64,000 bases of DNA from Flavobacterium sp. GSB-24 (GCF_027924665.1 NZ_AP027043.1:2418001-2482000), one strand, 5' to 3'; numbered from the stretch's first letter, positions 1-8,567 are shown. Translations and numbers: made by a program. Notes: a model not told the origin generated them from the letters alone.

Positions 1-231
1 GGTTTGTCTGGAAAACCATTGACAAAACGCTCTACAGAAGTAATTCGTTTTCTTTCTGAAAAAAGCAATAAAGCATTCCCAATTATTGGAGTGGGCGGCA
101 TTCATTCTGCAGATGATGCGATCGAAAAACTAAATGCAGGAGCAAGTTTAGTGCAATTGTATACAGGTTTTATTTATGAAGGTCCAGCGCTGATTAAAGC
201 AATCAATAAAAAAGTTTTAGGGCAGTTGTAA
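1..231 (+). CDS. pyrD: Dihydroorotate dehydrogenase (quinone), C-terminal fragment
   Basis: The gene is cut by the window edge; only the last 76 codons are visible, in frame from base 1. It oxidises dihydroorotate to orotate in pyrimidine synthesis, using FMN and passing electrons to quinone at the membrane. The visible part carries the FMN-phosphate-binding end of the TIM barrel ([17 protein letters not shown], then [16 protein letters not shown]), which is typical of class 2 enzymes. Its stop overlaps the 3' end of the convergent DUF3307 gene by 15 bp. The class 2 assignment rests on the C-terminus alone. Confidence 0.9.
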
Positions 232-933
232 AAGAAGCCCCTGAAGAATTAATCCGACTATTATCGCGATTCCGAAACTAATTAAAGTACCAATCATCAC
301 GTATTCGGTGAGCTTGCGGTCTTTGGCTTCTTTTAAATCTCCAAATCGAAAGATAGATTTTGCAGCCAATAAAAACCCTATTGCTTCAAAATGAGCAGTT
401 AGGATAAAACAAAGTATAAATAAACGTTCTAATATACCAATGTAATTTCCTGCACTGGCTAGAGAATTGTCTTGATGGCTGTTTTGACTTTCTGGACTCC
501 AAATTGAAATAATGGTTTTTATGAAAATAGAAGCGGGCTTGGTTACCAGTAAAATTCCGGTGATTAAAATCCAGAATTCATTCATAACCCAAAAGTCGAT
601 AATGTCATTATTTTCGTAAAGCATTACAACGGCAATTAATATAATAATGTGTGCAATTTGGTCTGCAACAAACCAAGTTCGCTTTGTTTTTGCTTTTTGA
701 AAATTGAGTTTAATTAAATCAATTATACCGTGGGTAACGGCAATTAAAACTGCGTAAGGTATAAAACTGACTTGTCCAGCTACAATCGCAGCTAAAACTC
801 CATGAAGTAAAATATGAACATACAAGTAAATACTTTTATGTTTTTTAATTTCTTTATCGGCTACCCAAGAATTAGGCTGCCAGATAAAATCTCCGAGTAA
901 ATGAGCTAAAAGCAGTTTTATAAATAAAATCAT
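217..933 (-). CDS. DUF3307 family multi-pass membrane protein
   Basis: 238-residue inner-membrane protein of unknown function. The N-terminus ([20 protein letters not shown], then [15 protein letters not shown]) is the DUF3307 signature with conserved His/Asp residues in membrane segments. About six hydrophobic segments follow, including one at the very C-terminus ([17 protein letters not shown]). Its ATG overlaps the satD stop by four bases (ATGA), so the two are almost certainly translated as a coupled pair. Pairing DUF3307 with a SatD protein suggests a joint role, but the sequence does not show what it is. Confidence 0.85.
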
Positions 934-1544
934 GAGGCTGTAAGTTGTTTTATTTCTTTTCTAAAATAACGATCTAAATTCATAACCAAATCAAACTGAG
1001 CGCGTTTTTGTCTTCGGCTTACCGCAGCTTGGTTTATGCCTAGTTTTTGTCCTAATTCTTCTTGAGACAAAGTAGGATTTTCTATAGCAGCAGCCACAAA
1101 TTCTGCCGATTGTACCAGCCAGCTGTCCATAAAAGTTAAGGCTAACTGCAGCATTAAATTTAGTTTTTCGTCAAAACTATTATCTCCCGTTCGAAGCGCT
1201 AATGTAACTTTCTGTTTTTTTAAAGTCTCAAAAAGTTCTCCGGAATGTATAAAGGCAGAACCATTACTTTCGGATATTCTTTTGGCATTATGAGTTTTAT
1301 CTCCAAAGCCAATACTCATTCTCGCATCTGATTTTATAGCTCGTAAATGCGCTTTTACCAAAATGGCAGCTAATAAAGCATCTTCTGGATTTGGAATCTC
1401 AATTTGAAATTCATCTCCGCGGTAAACCTCCCATTTATTGGGTGTTGATCCAAATGGAGCTAAGATGTTTTTTAAATCATCTACCCAATGATCTGATTTC
1501 TGCTGTCTTGAGCCAATTATATCGCCTGTAATTACGCTAGTCAT
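930..1544 (-). CDS. SatD family protein with C-terminal helix-turn-helix
   Basis: 204 residues from the ATG at 1544; a TTG two codons upstream is less likely because SatD proteins usually begin M-x-x-VITGDI as here (MTSVITGDIIGSR). The N-terminal two thirds matches the SatD family, whose biochemical role is not established. The end (SQEELGQKLGINQAAVSRRQ) looks like a helix-turn-helix of the sigma-region-4/LuxR kind, so DNA binding is plausible. It is translationally coupled to the DUF3307 gene downstream. Immediately upstream lies a strictly phased array of inverted half-sites (1577-1680), and a candidate minus-strand TATATTTG box sits inside that array at 1582-1589. Autoregulation is an inference. 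Confidence 0.8.
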   Translation of the reverse strand: MTSVITGDIIGSRQQKSDHWVDDLKNILAPFGSTPNKWEVYRGDEFQIEIPNPEDALLAAILVKAHLRAIKSDARMSIGFGDKTHNAKRISESNGSAFIHSGELFETLKKQKVTLALRTGDNSFDEKLNLMLQLALTFMDSWLVQSAEFVAAAIENPTLSQEELGQKLGINQAAVSRRQKRAQFDLVMNLDRYFRKEIKQLTAS

Positions 1545-1576
1545 AATCAAATATAATTAAAAAATAATAAACTTTG

Positions 1577-1680
1577 TATTACAAATATAAGTAATAAAAT
1601 TAATTATTACGCTTTTTGGTAATATTTAAAATTATTACATTTTTAGGTAATAATTCTTTCTATTACGATATTAGGTAATA
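1577..1680. promoter_or_regulatory. Array of eight alternating TATTAC/GTAATA half-sites at exact 14-bp steps
   Basis: TATTAC starts at 1577, 1605, 1633 and 1661; GTAATA starts at 1591, 1619, 1647 and 1675. Every step is 14 bp, so each neighbouring pair is an inverted repeat with an 8-bp spacer. The half-sites are perfect while the spacers differ, which argues for protein binding rather than a simple tandem repeat. The array fills most of the 209-bp gap between divergent satD and the HMG-CoA lyase gene. A minus-strand TATATTTG promoter-like box at 1582-1589 lies in the first spacer. Confidence 0.9.
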
Positions 1681-1753
1681 ACTGCATTATCTAAAATTAT
1701 CTTTTATTTATTTAAAAAAGAAACTAACTTAGCCTTTTACAAATGAGTAAGCT

Positions 1754-2620
1754 TTGAATAAAGAAATAAAAATTATTGAATGCCCTAGAGATGCCATGCA
1801 AGGCATTAGGGATTTTATTCCGACCAAAAATAAAGTTTCCTACATACAAGCTTTGCTTAGAGTAGGCTTTGATACTATTGATTTTGGAAGTTTTGTTTCT
1901 CCAAAAGCTATTCCGCAAATGCAGGATACTGCTGAGGTTTTAGCACAGCTTGATTTGTCTCAAACTTCAAGTAAACTACTTTCTATAATTGCCAATACTC
2001 AAGGAGCAGTTAAAGCATCAGAATATGAGCAGATTCAATATTTAGGATTTCCGTTTTCTATTTCCGAGAATTTCCAGATGCGTAATACACATAAAACGAT
2101 TACAGAATCTTTAGTTACGCTTGAAGAAATTTTAGAAGTTGCTTCTAAGAAAAATAAAGAAGTAGTCACCTATCTTTCAATGGGTTTTGGAAATCCTTAC
2201 GGAGACCCTTGGAATGTTGAAATTGTGGGAGAATGGACGGAAAAACTTGTTGGAATGGGAGTGAAAATTTTATCACTTTCAGATACTGTTGGAAGTTCTA
2301 CCCCAGACGTTATTACGTATTTGTTTTCGCATTTAATTCCTAAATATCCTCAAGTAGAATTTGGCGCTCACCTGCACACCACACCTGACAGCTGGTTCGA
2401 GAAAATCGATGCTGCCGCAAAAGCAGGCTGTACTCGTTTTGATGGTGCAATACAAGGTTTTGGAGGCTGTCCTATGGCAACCGATAAATTAACCGGAAAT
2501 ATGCCGACAGAAAAACTAATTTCTTACTTCACTGCTAATAAAAAAACTACAGGCTTAAACGCTCTAAGTTTTGAAAGCGCTTATAATGAAGCTTCAAAAT
2601 TGTTCGGAAAGTTTCATTAA
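1754..2620 (+). CDS. Hydroxymethylglutaryl-CoA lyase
   Basis: 288-residue TIM-barrel lyase that splits HMG-CoA into acetoacetate and acetyl-CoA in leucine and ketone-body breakdown. Visible motifs: the N-terminal substrate/metal segment IIECPRDAMQG (RDGLQ in many relatives), the metal-binding GAHLHTT near residue 204, and the catalytic Cys loop QGFGGCPMATDKLTGNMPTE near residue 230. Length is normal. The only available start is TTG at 1754, since an in-frame stop lies just upstream (1748-1750). An ATG at 1743 opens a four-codon ORF (M-S-K-L) whose TGA overlaps this TTG, so coupling from a minigene or a small sequence error at the start are both possible. The half-site array lies upstream. Confidence 0.88.
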   Translation: MNKEIKIIECPRDAMQGIRDFIPTKNKVSYIQALLRVGFDTIDFGSFVSPKAIPQMQDTAEVLAQLDLSQTSSKLLSIIANTQGAVKASEYEQIQYLGFPFSISENFQMRNTHKTITESLVTLEEILEVASKKNKEVVTYLSMGFGNPYGDPWNVEIVGEWTEKLVGMGVKILSLSDTVGSSTPDVITYLFSHLIPKYPQVEFGAHLHTTPDSWFEKIDAAAKAGCTRFDGAIQGFGGCPMATDKLTGNMPTEKLISYFTANKKTTGLNALSFESAYNEASKLFGKFH

Positions 2621-2697
2621 AAAATAGTTATTTTTCTTACCTTAGATAATGAATGTAAACATTAAGCGTTACATTTATTATTCATATAATTTTTGTT

Positions 2698-3249
2698 ATG
2701 AAATCGAATTCTTCGCGCAAAATTTCAAGCATAATACTTTTGGCTTTTTTATTTTTTTCCTGTTCAAGTGATTTAGATTTCGATCAGGTAAAAGATTTAA
2801 AGTTAGAGCCCGTCTTTGTAGCAAACCTTGCTTATTTTGATATTCCTGCTAATCAGCTTATAGATGATGGGGGAACTCACATTGCTTTTGATACAAGAAG
2901 CTTTGACGTTTTTAAAGACAGTTTTTTTACCAACCGTTTGAAGAAAGCAGAATTTAATTTCGAAATTGAGAATAATATTGATAGAACTTTTATTGTGAAT
3001 CTGCTGTTGATGAACGATGATAATCAAATATTGCAAACCATATCTTATACCGTTCCGGCTTATCAAGGAACGACGAATGTTATAAAATATCCGACAGAAG
3101 TGTTTGAAAACGAGCGATTAAATCTTTTAAAACAAACGACCAAAATTGGTTTTGTAGTTATAATCGCCGCTGGGCCGCCATTAAATAATGAAAGTTTAGG
3201 AAATTTAAAATTGAGATCAAGTGCAACAGCTTATTTAGTGATCGAATGA
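2698..3249 (+). CDS. Putative lipoprotein of unknown function
   Basis: 183 residues. A lipoprotein signal peptide is clear: basic start (MKSNSSRK), hydrophobic core, and lipobox LFFSC with Cys near residue 22, followed by SSDLDFD. The rest is predicted beta-rich, with no domain I recognise. The stop overlaps the ATG of the DUF5723 barrel gene by four bases (ATGA), so the two proteins are made together and probably cooperate at the outer membrane. Conserved lipoprotein/DUF5723 pairing is an inference from this overlap. Function unknown. Confidence 0.8.
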   Translation: MKSNSSRKISSIILLAFLFFSCSSDLDFDQVKDLKLEPVFVANLAYFDIPANQLIDDGGTHIAFDTRSFDVFKDSFFTNRLKKAEFNFEIENNIDRTFIVNLLLMNDDNQILQTISYTVPAYQGTTNVIKYPTEVFENERLNLLKQTTKIGFVVIIAAGPPLNNESLGNLKLRSSATAYLVIE

Positions 3250-4646
3250 GAAAAATATATCTGATTTTCTGCATCGTTTTTCAGCTTTCTTGTTTTTGTC
3301 AAAATAAAGAACTGTTGTATAATTTCACTTCTATTCCGCAATCGTCTCTTGTAAATCCTGGAGCCGATGTATCTTATAAATACTATTTTGGTTTCCCAGT
3401 TCTATCTGGAGTTTCTGCCAATGTAGGTTCAAACAGCTTTTCGGCGTATGATTTATTTGCTGATAATGGAGTAGATTTTAATCAAAAAGTTCGAGACGTA
3501 ATTAATAGATCGTCTAGTAATGATAAAGTAGTAACCAATCAACAGTTAGAAATATTCTCTGGTGGCTTTAGAGTTGGAGGCAGAGAAAGCCGATCGTATG
3601 TTTCGTTCGGATTGTATCAGGAATTTGATTTTTTCATGTATGTTCCAAAAGACCCGGCTTTATTGGCGTTAAACGGAAATAGAGATTATATCGGGAAATC
3701 ATTCAATCTGGGAGATATAAGTGCTAAAGCTGAGGTGCTTTCTGTATTTCATGTCGGATATCATAAAAAAGTAAGTGACAAATTTGTTTATGGAGGACGA
3801 GCCAAAATCTATTCAAGTGGTGCAAATGCTACTTCAACTAAAAATTCCGGTTATATCTATACAGGACAGAATGCTGGAACTCCAAATTTGTACAATCAAA
3901 TCATTTCTTCAAATTTAGAATTAAAAACTTCTGGAATTTCTAAATTCACAAAAGATGAATACGAAGGAAATGTAGCCAAAGACATTGCGCATAATACCTT
4001 CTTTAATGGAAGTTTAGGACTCGGATTAGATGCTGGAATTACCTATTATATAAAAGAAAATTTACAGCTTGCAGCAAGTATAGTCGATCTAGGTTTTATA
4101 AGGCAGACAAAAGATATTGAAACACGCACCTACAAGGGAACGTATCAATACGATGGTGTAAATCCCGATTTTATGGGTACTGATAATCCAGAAAATGTTT
4201 TTGACGAATTTGAAGAAGCTATACCAGAGGAGACACTTTACAATAAATATACAACTTGGCGTCCTACAAAATTTTATTCCTCTATTCAATATTCATTTGG
4301 AGAAGCGCGTCCAGATGACGAATGTAATTGCAGAGGGCAAGTCGAAAAATATTATAAAAATGCAGTAGGAGCGCAGTTTTTTGCCATGACAACACCACGC
4401 GAACCTTTAGTTGCTTTGACCGCTTTTTATAGAAGAAATATTTTTAGAAAACTAGATGTAAAGGCCACTTATACTTTTGACACATTTTCAAACAAAAATA
4501 TTGGACTCGGGCTCGCAGGAACAATTGGTTCAGTCAATCTTTATGCTTTGGTAAATAATATTCTCGAATACAAAGATTTGTCCAAAGCTAGAAGCGCGGC
4601 ATTTCAGATCGGAATCAATTTTGTATTCCAAGATCGAGAGGATTAA
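3246..4646 (+). CDS. DUF5723 family outer-membrane beta-barrel protein
   Basis: 466 residues with a Sec signal peptide (MRKIYLIFCIVFQLSCFC, then QNKELLYNF). The mature start (NFTSIPQSSLVNPGADVSYKYYFGFPVLSGV) and the repeated amphipathic, glycine/aromatic-rich strands fit the DUF5723 family of Bacteroidota surface barrels, related in layout to PorP/SprF proteins. It ends in an aromatic beta-strand (FQIGINFVFQ). It is coupled to the lipoprotein gene upstream by an ATGA overlap. The cargo or partner is unknown; the fold assignment is more secure than any function. Confidence 0.75.
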   Translation: MRKIYLIFCIVFQLSCFCQNKELLYNFTSIPQSSLVNPGADVSYKYYFGFPVLSGVSANVGSNSFSAYDLFADNGVDFNQKVRDVINRSSSNDKVVTNQQLEIFSGGFRVGGRESRSYVSFGLYQEFDFFMYVPKDPALLALNGNRDYIGKSFNLGDISAKAEVLSVFHVGYHKKVSDKFVYGGRAKIYSSGANATSTKNSGYIYTGQNAGTPNLYNQIISSNLELKTSGISKFTKDEYEGNVAKDIAHNTFFNGSLGLGLDAGITYYIKENLQLAASIVDLGFIRQTKDIETRTYKGTYQYDGVNPDFMGTDNPENVFDEFEEAIPEETLYNKYTTWRPTKFYSSIQYSFGEARPDDECNCRGQVEKYYKNAVGAQFFAMTTPREPLVALTAFYRRNIFRKLDVKATYTFDTFSNKNIGLGLAGTIGSVNLYALVNNILEYKDLSKARSAAFQIGINFVFQDRED

Positions 4647-4667
4647 TTCAAAAAACTTTCAATTTTT

Positions 4668-4724
4668 TAAATTCCAAATTCCAATTAGATTGGGATTTGG
4701 GATTCAAAAAGATTGGAATTTGAA
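4668..4724. repeat. Heptamer-phrased AAATTCC/GGATTTG repeats with inverted arms
   Basis: Two copies of AAATTCC are followed within 30 bp by opposite-sense copies (TTGGGAT twice, then TTGGAATTT). The arms can pair, giving an imperfect hairpin between the DUF5723 gene and guaB. The same GGAATTT vocabulary recurs near 14750, 44190 and 44290-44410, so this is a dispersed intergenic sequence of this genome. It may also act as a terminator, although the T-tract is weak. Confidence 0.6.
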
Positions 4725-4824
4725 ATTTAAAAGAATTGAATATTTCAAATTGAAAATTTGTAAAACTATTCTTGTAAAGTTAAATTTATGAATAAGTTAG
4801 TATTCAAGTTTCCAATTTATTCAC

Positions 4825-4832
4825 TATATTTG
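4825..4832 (+). promoter_or_regulatory. Candidate -7 promoter element of guaB
   Basis: TATATTTG matches the Bacteroidota -7 consensus TAnnTTTG exactly and lies 26 bp before the guaB ATG. No convincing -33 TTG is seen at 17-23 bp upstream. Confidence 0.55.
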
Positions 4833-4858
4833 CACGCAATTCAACTAGAAATTGCAAC

Positions 4859-6331
4859 ATGATAGCACACAACTCCAAGATTATCGGCGAAGGTTTAACT
4901 TACGACGATGTATTATTAGTACCTAACTACTCGAATGTGCTTCCCCGCGAAGTGAGTATCAAATCAAAATTCTCAAGAAACATCACATTAAACGTTCCGA
5001 TTGTATCTGCTGCTATGGATACTGTTACAGAAAGTGCAATGGCAATTGCTATGGCGCAAGAAGGCGGAATAGGTGTTTTACATAAAAATATGACTATCGA
5101 ACAACAAGCAGGAAAAGTTCGAAAAGTAAAACGTGCTGAAGCAGGAATGATTATCGATCCGGTAACATTACCAATGAACTCTACAATCGCTGACGCTAAA
5201 AATGCTATGAAAGAATTCGGAATCGGTGGTATTCCAATCGTTGACGAAAACAAAATCCTGAAAGGAATTGTTACCAATCGTGACTTACGTTTCGAGAAAA
5301 ACGGGGCAAGACCAATCGCTGAGGTTATGACAAGCCAAAACTTAGTAACTGTTTCTGAAGGAACTTCATTAGAGCAGGCAGAAGTGGTTTTACAAGGTCA
5401 TAAAATCGAAAAATTACCAGTTGTAAACGAGAAAAACGAATTAGTTGGTTTAATTACGTTTAGAGATATTACAAAACTGACTCAAAAACCAATCGCTAAC
5501 AAAGATTCTTTTGGTCGTTTAAGAGTTGCTGCTGCTATTGGAGTTACTGGAGATGCAGTTCAAAGAGCTGAAGCTTTGGTAAATGCAGGTGTAGATGCAA
5601 TCATTATCGATACAGCGCACGGACATACAGAAGGTGTGGTAAACACATTAAAAGAAGTAAAATCAAAATTCCCTCAAATAGATGTTATTGTTGGAAACAT
5701 CGCAACACCAGAAGCTGCTAAATATTTAGTAGAAAACGGTGCTGACGGTGTGAAAGTTGGAATCGGGCCTGGTTCTATCTGTACAACTCGTATCGTTGCA
5801 GGTGTTGGTTTTCCTCAATTCTCAGCAGTTTTAGAAGTTGCTGCAGCTATCAAAGGAACTGGAGTTCCAGTTATTGCTGATGGTGGAATTCGTTATACAG
5901 GTGATATTCCTAAAGCAATCGCTGCCGGTGCTGACTGTGTAATGTTAGGGTCATTATTAGCAGGAACAAAAGAATCTCCAGGTGAAACTATCATTTTCGA
6001 AGGAAGAAAATTCAAATCTTACCGCGGAATGGGGTCTGTTGAAGCTATGCAGACAGGTTCTAAAGATCGTTATTTCCAAGATGTTGAAGACGATGTTAAA
6101 AAATTAGTTCCAGAAGGAATTGTTGGACGTGTTCCTTACAAAGGTGAATTAAACGAAAGTATGCTTCAATTCATTGGAGGTCTTCGTGCTGGAATGGGAT
6201 ACTGTGGTTCAAAAGATATTCCAACTTTACAAGAATCTGGACGTTTTGTTAGAATCACATCAAGCGGAATCACTGAAAGTCACCCACATAACGTAACTAT
6301 TACAAAAGAAGCTCCAAATTATTCTAGATAA
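4859..6331 (+). CDS. guaB: Inosine-5'-monophosphate dehydrogenase
   Basis: 490 residues, the usual length. It oxidises IMP to XMP with NAD+, the committed step to GTP, in the cytosol. Features: N-terminal [13 protein letters not shown]; two CBS domains at roughly residues 95-210 inserted in the TIM barrel; phosphate/IMP loop and catalytic Cys near residue 308 in [15 protein letters not shown]; flap motifs ([10 protein letters not shown], then [11 protein letters not shown]); and C-terminal [11 protein letters not shown]. It stands alone between its own TATATTTG promoter and a strong terminator. With purA in the same window, both branches from IMP are present. Confidence 0.97.
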   Translation: MIAHNSKIIGEGLTYDDVLLVPNYSNVLPREVSIKSKFSRNITLNVPIVSAAMDTVTESAMAIAMAQEGGIGVLHKNMTIEQQAGKVRKVKRAEAGMIIDPVTLPMNSTIADAKNAMKEFGIGGIPIVDENKILKGIVTNRDLRFEKNGARPIAEVMTSQNLVTVSEGTSLEQAEVVLQGHKIEKLPVVNEKNELVGLITFRDITKLTQKPIANKDSFGRLRVAAAIGVTGDAVQRAEALVNAGVDAIIIDTAHGHTEGVVNTLKEVKSKFPQIDVIVGNIATPEAAKYLVENGADGVKVGIGPGSICTTRIVAGVGFPQFSAVLEVAAAIKGTGVPVIADGGIRYTGDIPKAIAAGADCVMLGSLLAGTKESPGETIIFEGRKFKSYRGMGSVEAMQTGSKDRYFQDVEDDVKKLVPEGIVGRVPYKGELNESMLQFIGGLRAGMGYCGSKDIPTLQESGRFVRITSSGITESHPHNVTITKEAPNYSR

Positions 6332-6354
6332 TTTTTAGTTTTTTATATAAAAGC

Positions 6355-6386
6355 AAAAGGCGTAAGATTTAGTTCTTACGCCTTTT
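6355..6386. terminator. Bidirectional intrinsic terminator after guaB
   Basis: A perfect 13-bp stem (AAAAGGCGTAAGA at 6355-6367 with its complement at 6374-6386) with a 6-base loop and a run of T. It lies between guaB and the convergent small gene, and has A/T runs on both sides, so it can serve both strands. Confidence 0.9.
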
Positions 6387-6393
6387 TTAGTTG

Positions 6394-6684
6394 TTAATCT
6401 TTAAAACTAAGACCATTCTTTTTTAATTCTTCTAATAATTTTGGAATGCTGCTTGGACCAATTCCATGCCAAGATAAAATTTCTGCTTGACTATACTTAG
6501 ATAAATCTTCGACCGTATTTATATTTTTACGTTCTAAAGCTCTTCGAGCGGGAGCTGATAGAACAGATAAAAGTCCTGATTTTGGTTTTCTCTGCGCTTC
6601 GCAAATAGGACAAGTAGGGCAGTCACTAGTTTTGGAATAATGGTGCCCTTTTTTGCAAGTTCTATTATTTTCTAAAGAAGTCAT
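6394..6684 (-). CDS. Small Zn-ribbon protein with RNA polymerase alpha-CTD-like helix-hairpin-helix
   Basis: 96 residues. The N-terminal part has Cys/His pairs (CKKGHHYSKTSDCPTCPICE) that suggest a zinc-binding knuckle. Residues 38-96 (LSVLSAPARRALERKNINTVEDLSKYSQAEILSWHGIGPSSIPKLLEEL, described in parts) resemble the C-terminal domain of RpoA with a helix-hairpin-helix GIGPSS. That domain binds DNA and transcription factors, so an accessory transcription role is possible. It is monocistronic, and I know no characterised orthologue. Confidence 0.7.
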   Translation of the reverse strand: MTSLENNRTCKKGHHYSKTSDCPTCPICEAQRKPKSGLLSVLSAPARRALERKNINTVEDLSKYSQAEILSWHGIGPSSIPKLLEELKKNGLSFKD

Positions 6685-6716
6685 TTTGTTTTTTAACTAA
6701 ACTACGAAATTTAACA

Positions 6717-7852
6717 TTAAAACCTGCTATCTAATATATCTTGTGCAACAATATCAGAATGCAGTAAATCTTCCATTTTCTTCGTCATACGCTGTGCTTC
6801 TAGAGCATAACCAAACATCTTTTTCTCGTAATCAGCGATTGCTTCATCTATGGTTTCAAATTTTCCATTAGTTAAATTTTCGGTTAAATGGAAAGCATCA
6901 AATAATCCCATGTTTACACCTTCACCTGCAAACGGCGGCATTAAATGCGCTGCATCGCCGACAAGAGTAATGTTAGAATGTTGTTTCCAAGGTTCTTCTA
7001 GAGAAAACAATCTTAAAGGTAAACCTGAAAATTCACTAGAAGCAGTAAAGAATTTTTTATAATCGTCTCCCCAGTTTTTAAACTTTTCGTTTAAAAATGA
7101 GATCACAGCTTGATCATCTTCAAAATCAATTCCGTTGTTCAGAATCCAGTTTTCATCGGCTTTAAAAGAAACCCCGAAATGTACTGATCCATCTCGCATG
7201 GTATGGGTGTAAAACATTTTATGATCACCCATTGCCATCACATTTCCGTTTCCATATTTAGGCTTAAACTCTGGATAATCTTGATCTGGATTTGAGATTT
7301 CTCCTTGAATGATATAAGTTCCCGAAAGCTGGGGTTCGTGGTCGCTCACAAATTTTCTAGCATTCGATCTTCCTCCGTTTGCTACAATTACGAAATCAGC
7401 GACTGCAGTTTTTCCATTTTTGAATTCTAGAAAATATTGATTTTCAGTTTTTTCAATATTAATTGACTGTTCCAGACAACTGTATTTTCTTCAAGATTAT
7501 CCAGCATTATTTTTCGGAGATCATTTCGGTCAATTTCTGGGCGTGAAAAAGCATTTGTTTCATCTGGCATTTCGTCAGATGTTATATTTCCGTCCATATC
7601 GGCCATTTTCTCGCCAGTCGGTCGGGCATATTTAAGAAATTCGTCCATTAAGCCTGCTTTTTGAATTGCAGACTGACCAGAATTTGAATGTATATCAAGC
7701 GTTCCGCCCGAAGTTCGAGCTTGAGCATTTATATCTCTTTCATAAACCGTAACATTAGCACCATTTATTTGTAAAATTCGGGCAGTTGTAAGCCCAACAG
7801 GACCGCCACCAATAATGGCTATTTTTTTATTTTCTATAATTGAAGTTTTCAT
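6717..7852 (-). pseudogene. Frameshifted Tet(X)-type FAD-dependent monooxygenase
   Basis: Two reading frames together make one 378-residue enzyme. The upstream half (7427-7852) has the FAD-binding IAIIGGGPVGLTTA and the SGGTLDIHSNSGQ and RPEIDRNDLR segments. The downstream half covers the VADFVIVANGGRSNARKFV region, the second FAD motif TLVGDAAHLMPPFAGEGVNMGL, and a C-terminal helix. These match the Tet(X) flavin monooxygenase family closely in order and spacing. Adding one A to the A6 run (T6 on the + strand at 7448-7453) restores one open frame, reading KKTENQYFLEF through the break. This is either a decayed gene or a homopolymer sequencing error. A TetR-family regulator gene lies immediately upstream in the same direction. 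Confidence 0.85.
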
Positions 7853-7908
7853 TTTATTAAAATTGAATTTAATATGATATTGAAATTTAAAATTGCATTT
7901 TGATAATT

Positions 7909-8499
7909 TTAAGGTGTCAGTGCTTTTAAAACCAAATTAAAAGTTTCATTTTTTAGATCGTCATTAAGTACAAAAGATTTTCCAGACATCGATTTTCCCT
8001 CTCTATGAAGTTCTAAAAGAGAATAAAGTGAACCGTAAGCAATGCTCCAAAAAACTTCAAAAGTGACGGGAACAAGTTCTTTTTTTTCAATTGAAGAAAG
8101 CATAAATTGTGACATAGTTTGTTTAAATTCGCCGTTAATTTCTGCTAAAATTGCATCACCGTAAGTAGAGTGTTTCAAGAGTTCAAAACAAGTTGCTTCT
8201 AAAGTAAAATTAAGCAGGAAGTCAATCCGATTTTCCCATTGATTTCTCAATCCGTCTTTAAAAGACATTTCTGGAGAAAACCCGTTAAGCATTTTATTGA
8301 AAAGATTACTGCCAATTTCAATTCCAATCTTCCGGATCAAATCTTCTTTATCAGAGTAGTAAATGTAAAGCGTAGCAACAGAAACCCCACATTCTTTTGC
8401 TAAACGGTTCATTCCAAAACCTTCAACGCCTTGCTTAACAATCATTTCTATTGCTTTCTGTTTTACAATTTCTTCTTTGTTAATATCTCTTGTCCTCAT
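7909..8499 (-). CDS. TetR/AcrR family transcriptional regulator
   Basis: 196 residues. The N-terminal helix-turn-helix is typical (KQKAIEMIVKQGVEGFGMNRLAKECGVSVATLYIYYSDKEDLI), followed by a helical ligand-binding domain that differs between family members. The monooxygenase gene starts 56 bp downstream on the same strand, so one transcript is likely. A 26-bp near-palindrome centred on CGATCG lies upstream at 8542-8567, just beyond a TATCTTTG promoter box, consistent with autorepression and co-control of the monooxygenase. The ligand is unknown; a flavin-hydroxylated aromatic compound is a reasonable guess. Confidence 0.88.
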   Translation of the reverse strand: MRTRDINKEEIVKQKAIEMIVKQGVEGFGMNRLAKECGVSVATLYIYYSDKEDLIRKIGIEIGSNLFNKMLNGFSPEMSFKDGLRNQWENRIDFLLNFTLEATCFELLKHSTYGDAILAEINGEFKQTMSQFMLSSIEKKELVPVTFEVFWSIAYGSLYSLLELHREGKSMSGKSFVLNDDLKNETFNLVLKALTP

Positions 8500-8520
8500 A
8501 ATTCTAAATTAATTATGATG

Positions 8521-8567
8521 CAAAGATATAAATAAATAAATAATAAATGAACGATCGCTTATTTATT
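8521..8567 (-). promoter_or_regulatory. TetR-gene promoter with 26-bp palindromic operator
   Basis: On the minus strand TATCTTTG (complement of 8521-8528) matches TAnnTTTG and lies 21 bp before the regulator's ATG. Upstream of it, 8542-8567 is an imperfect palindrome, 11 of 13 pairs matching, centred on CGATCG, a core common in TetR-family operators. A repressor bound there would cover the -33 region. Confidence 0.65.

Noticed and set aside
1577..1680. Half-site grid as a CRISPR array or microsatellite
   Set aside because: Repeats are 6 bp and alternate in orientation, with 8-bp spacers; CRISPR repeats are much longer and directly oriented, and a microsatellite would not keep perfect half-sites with free spacers.
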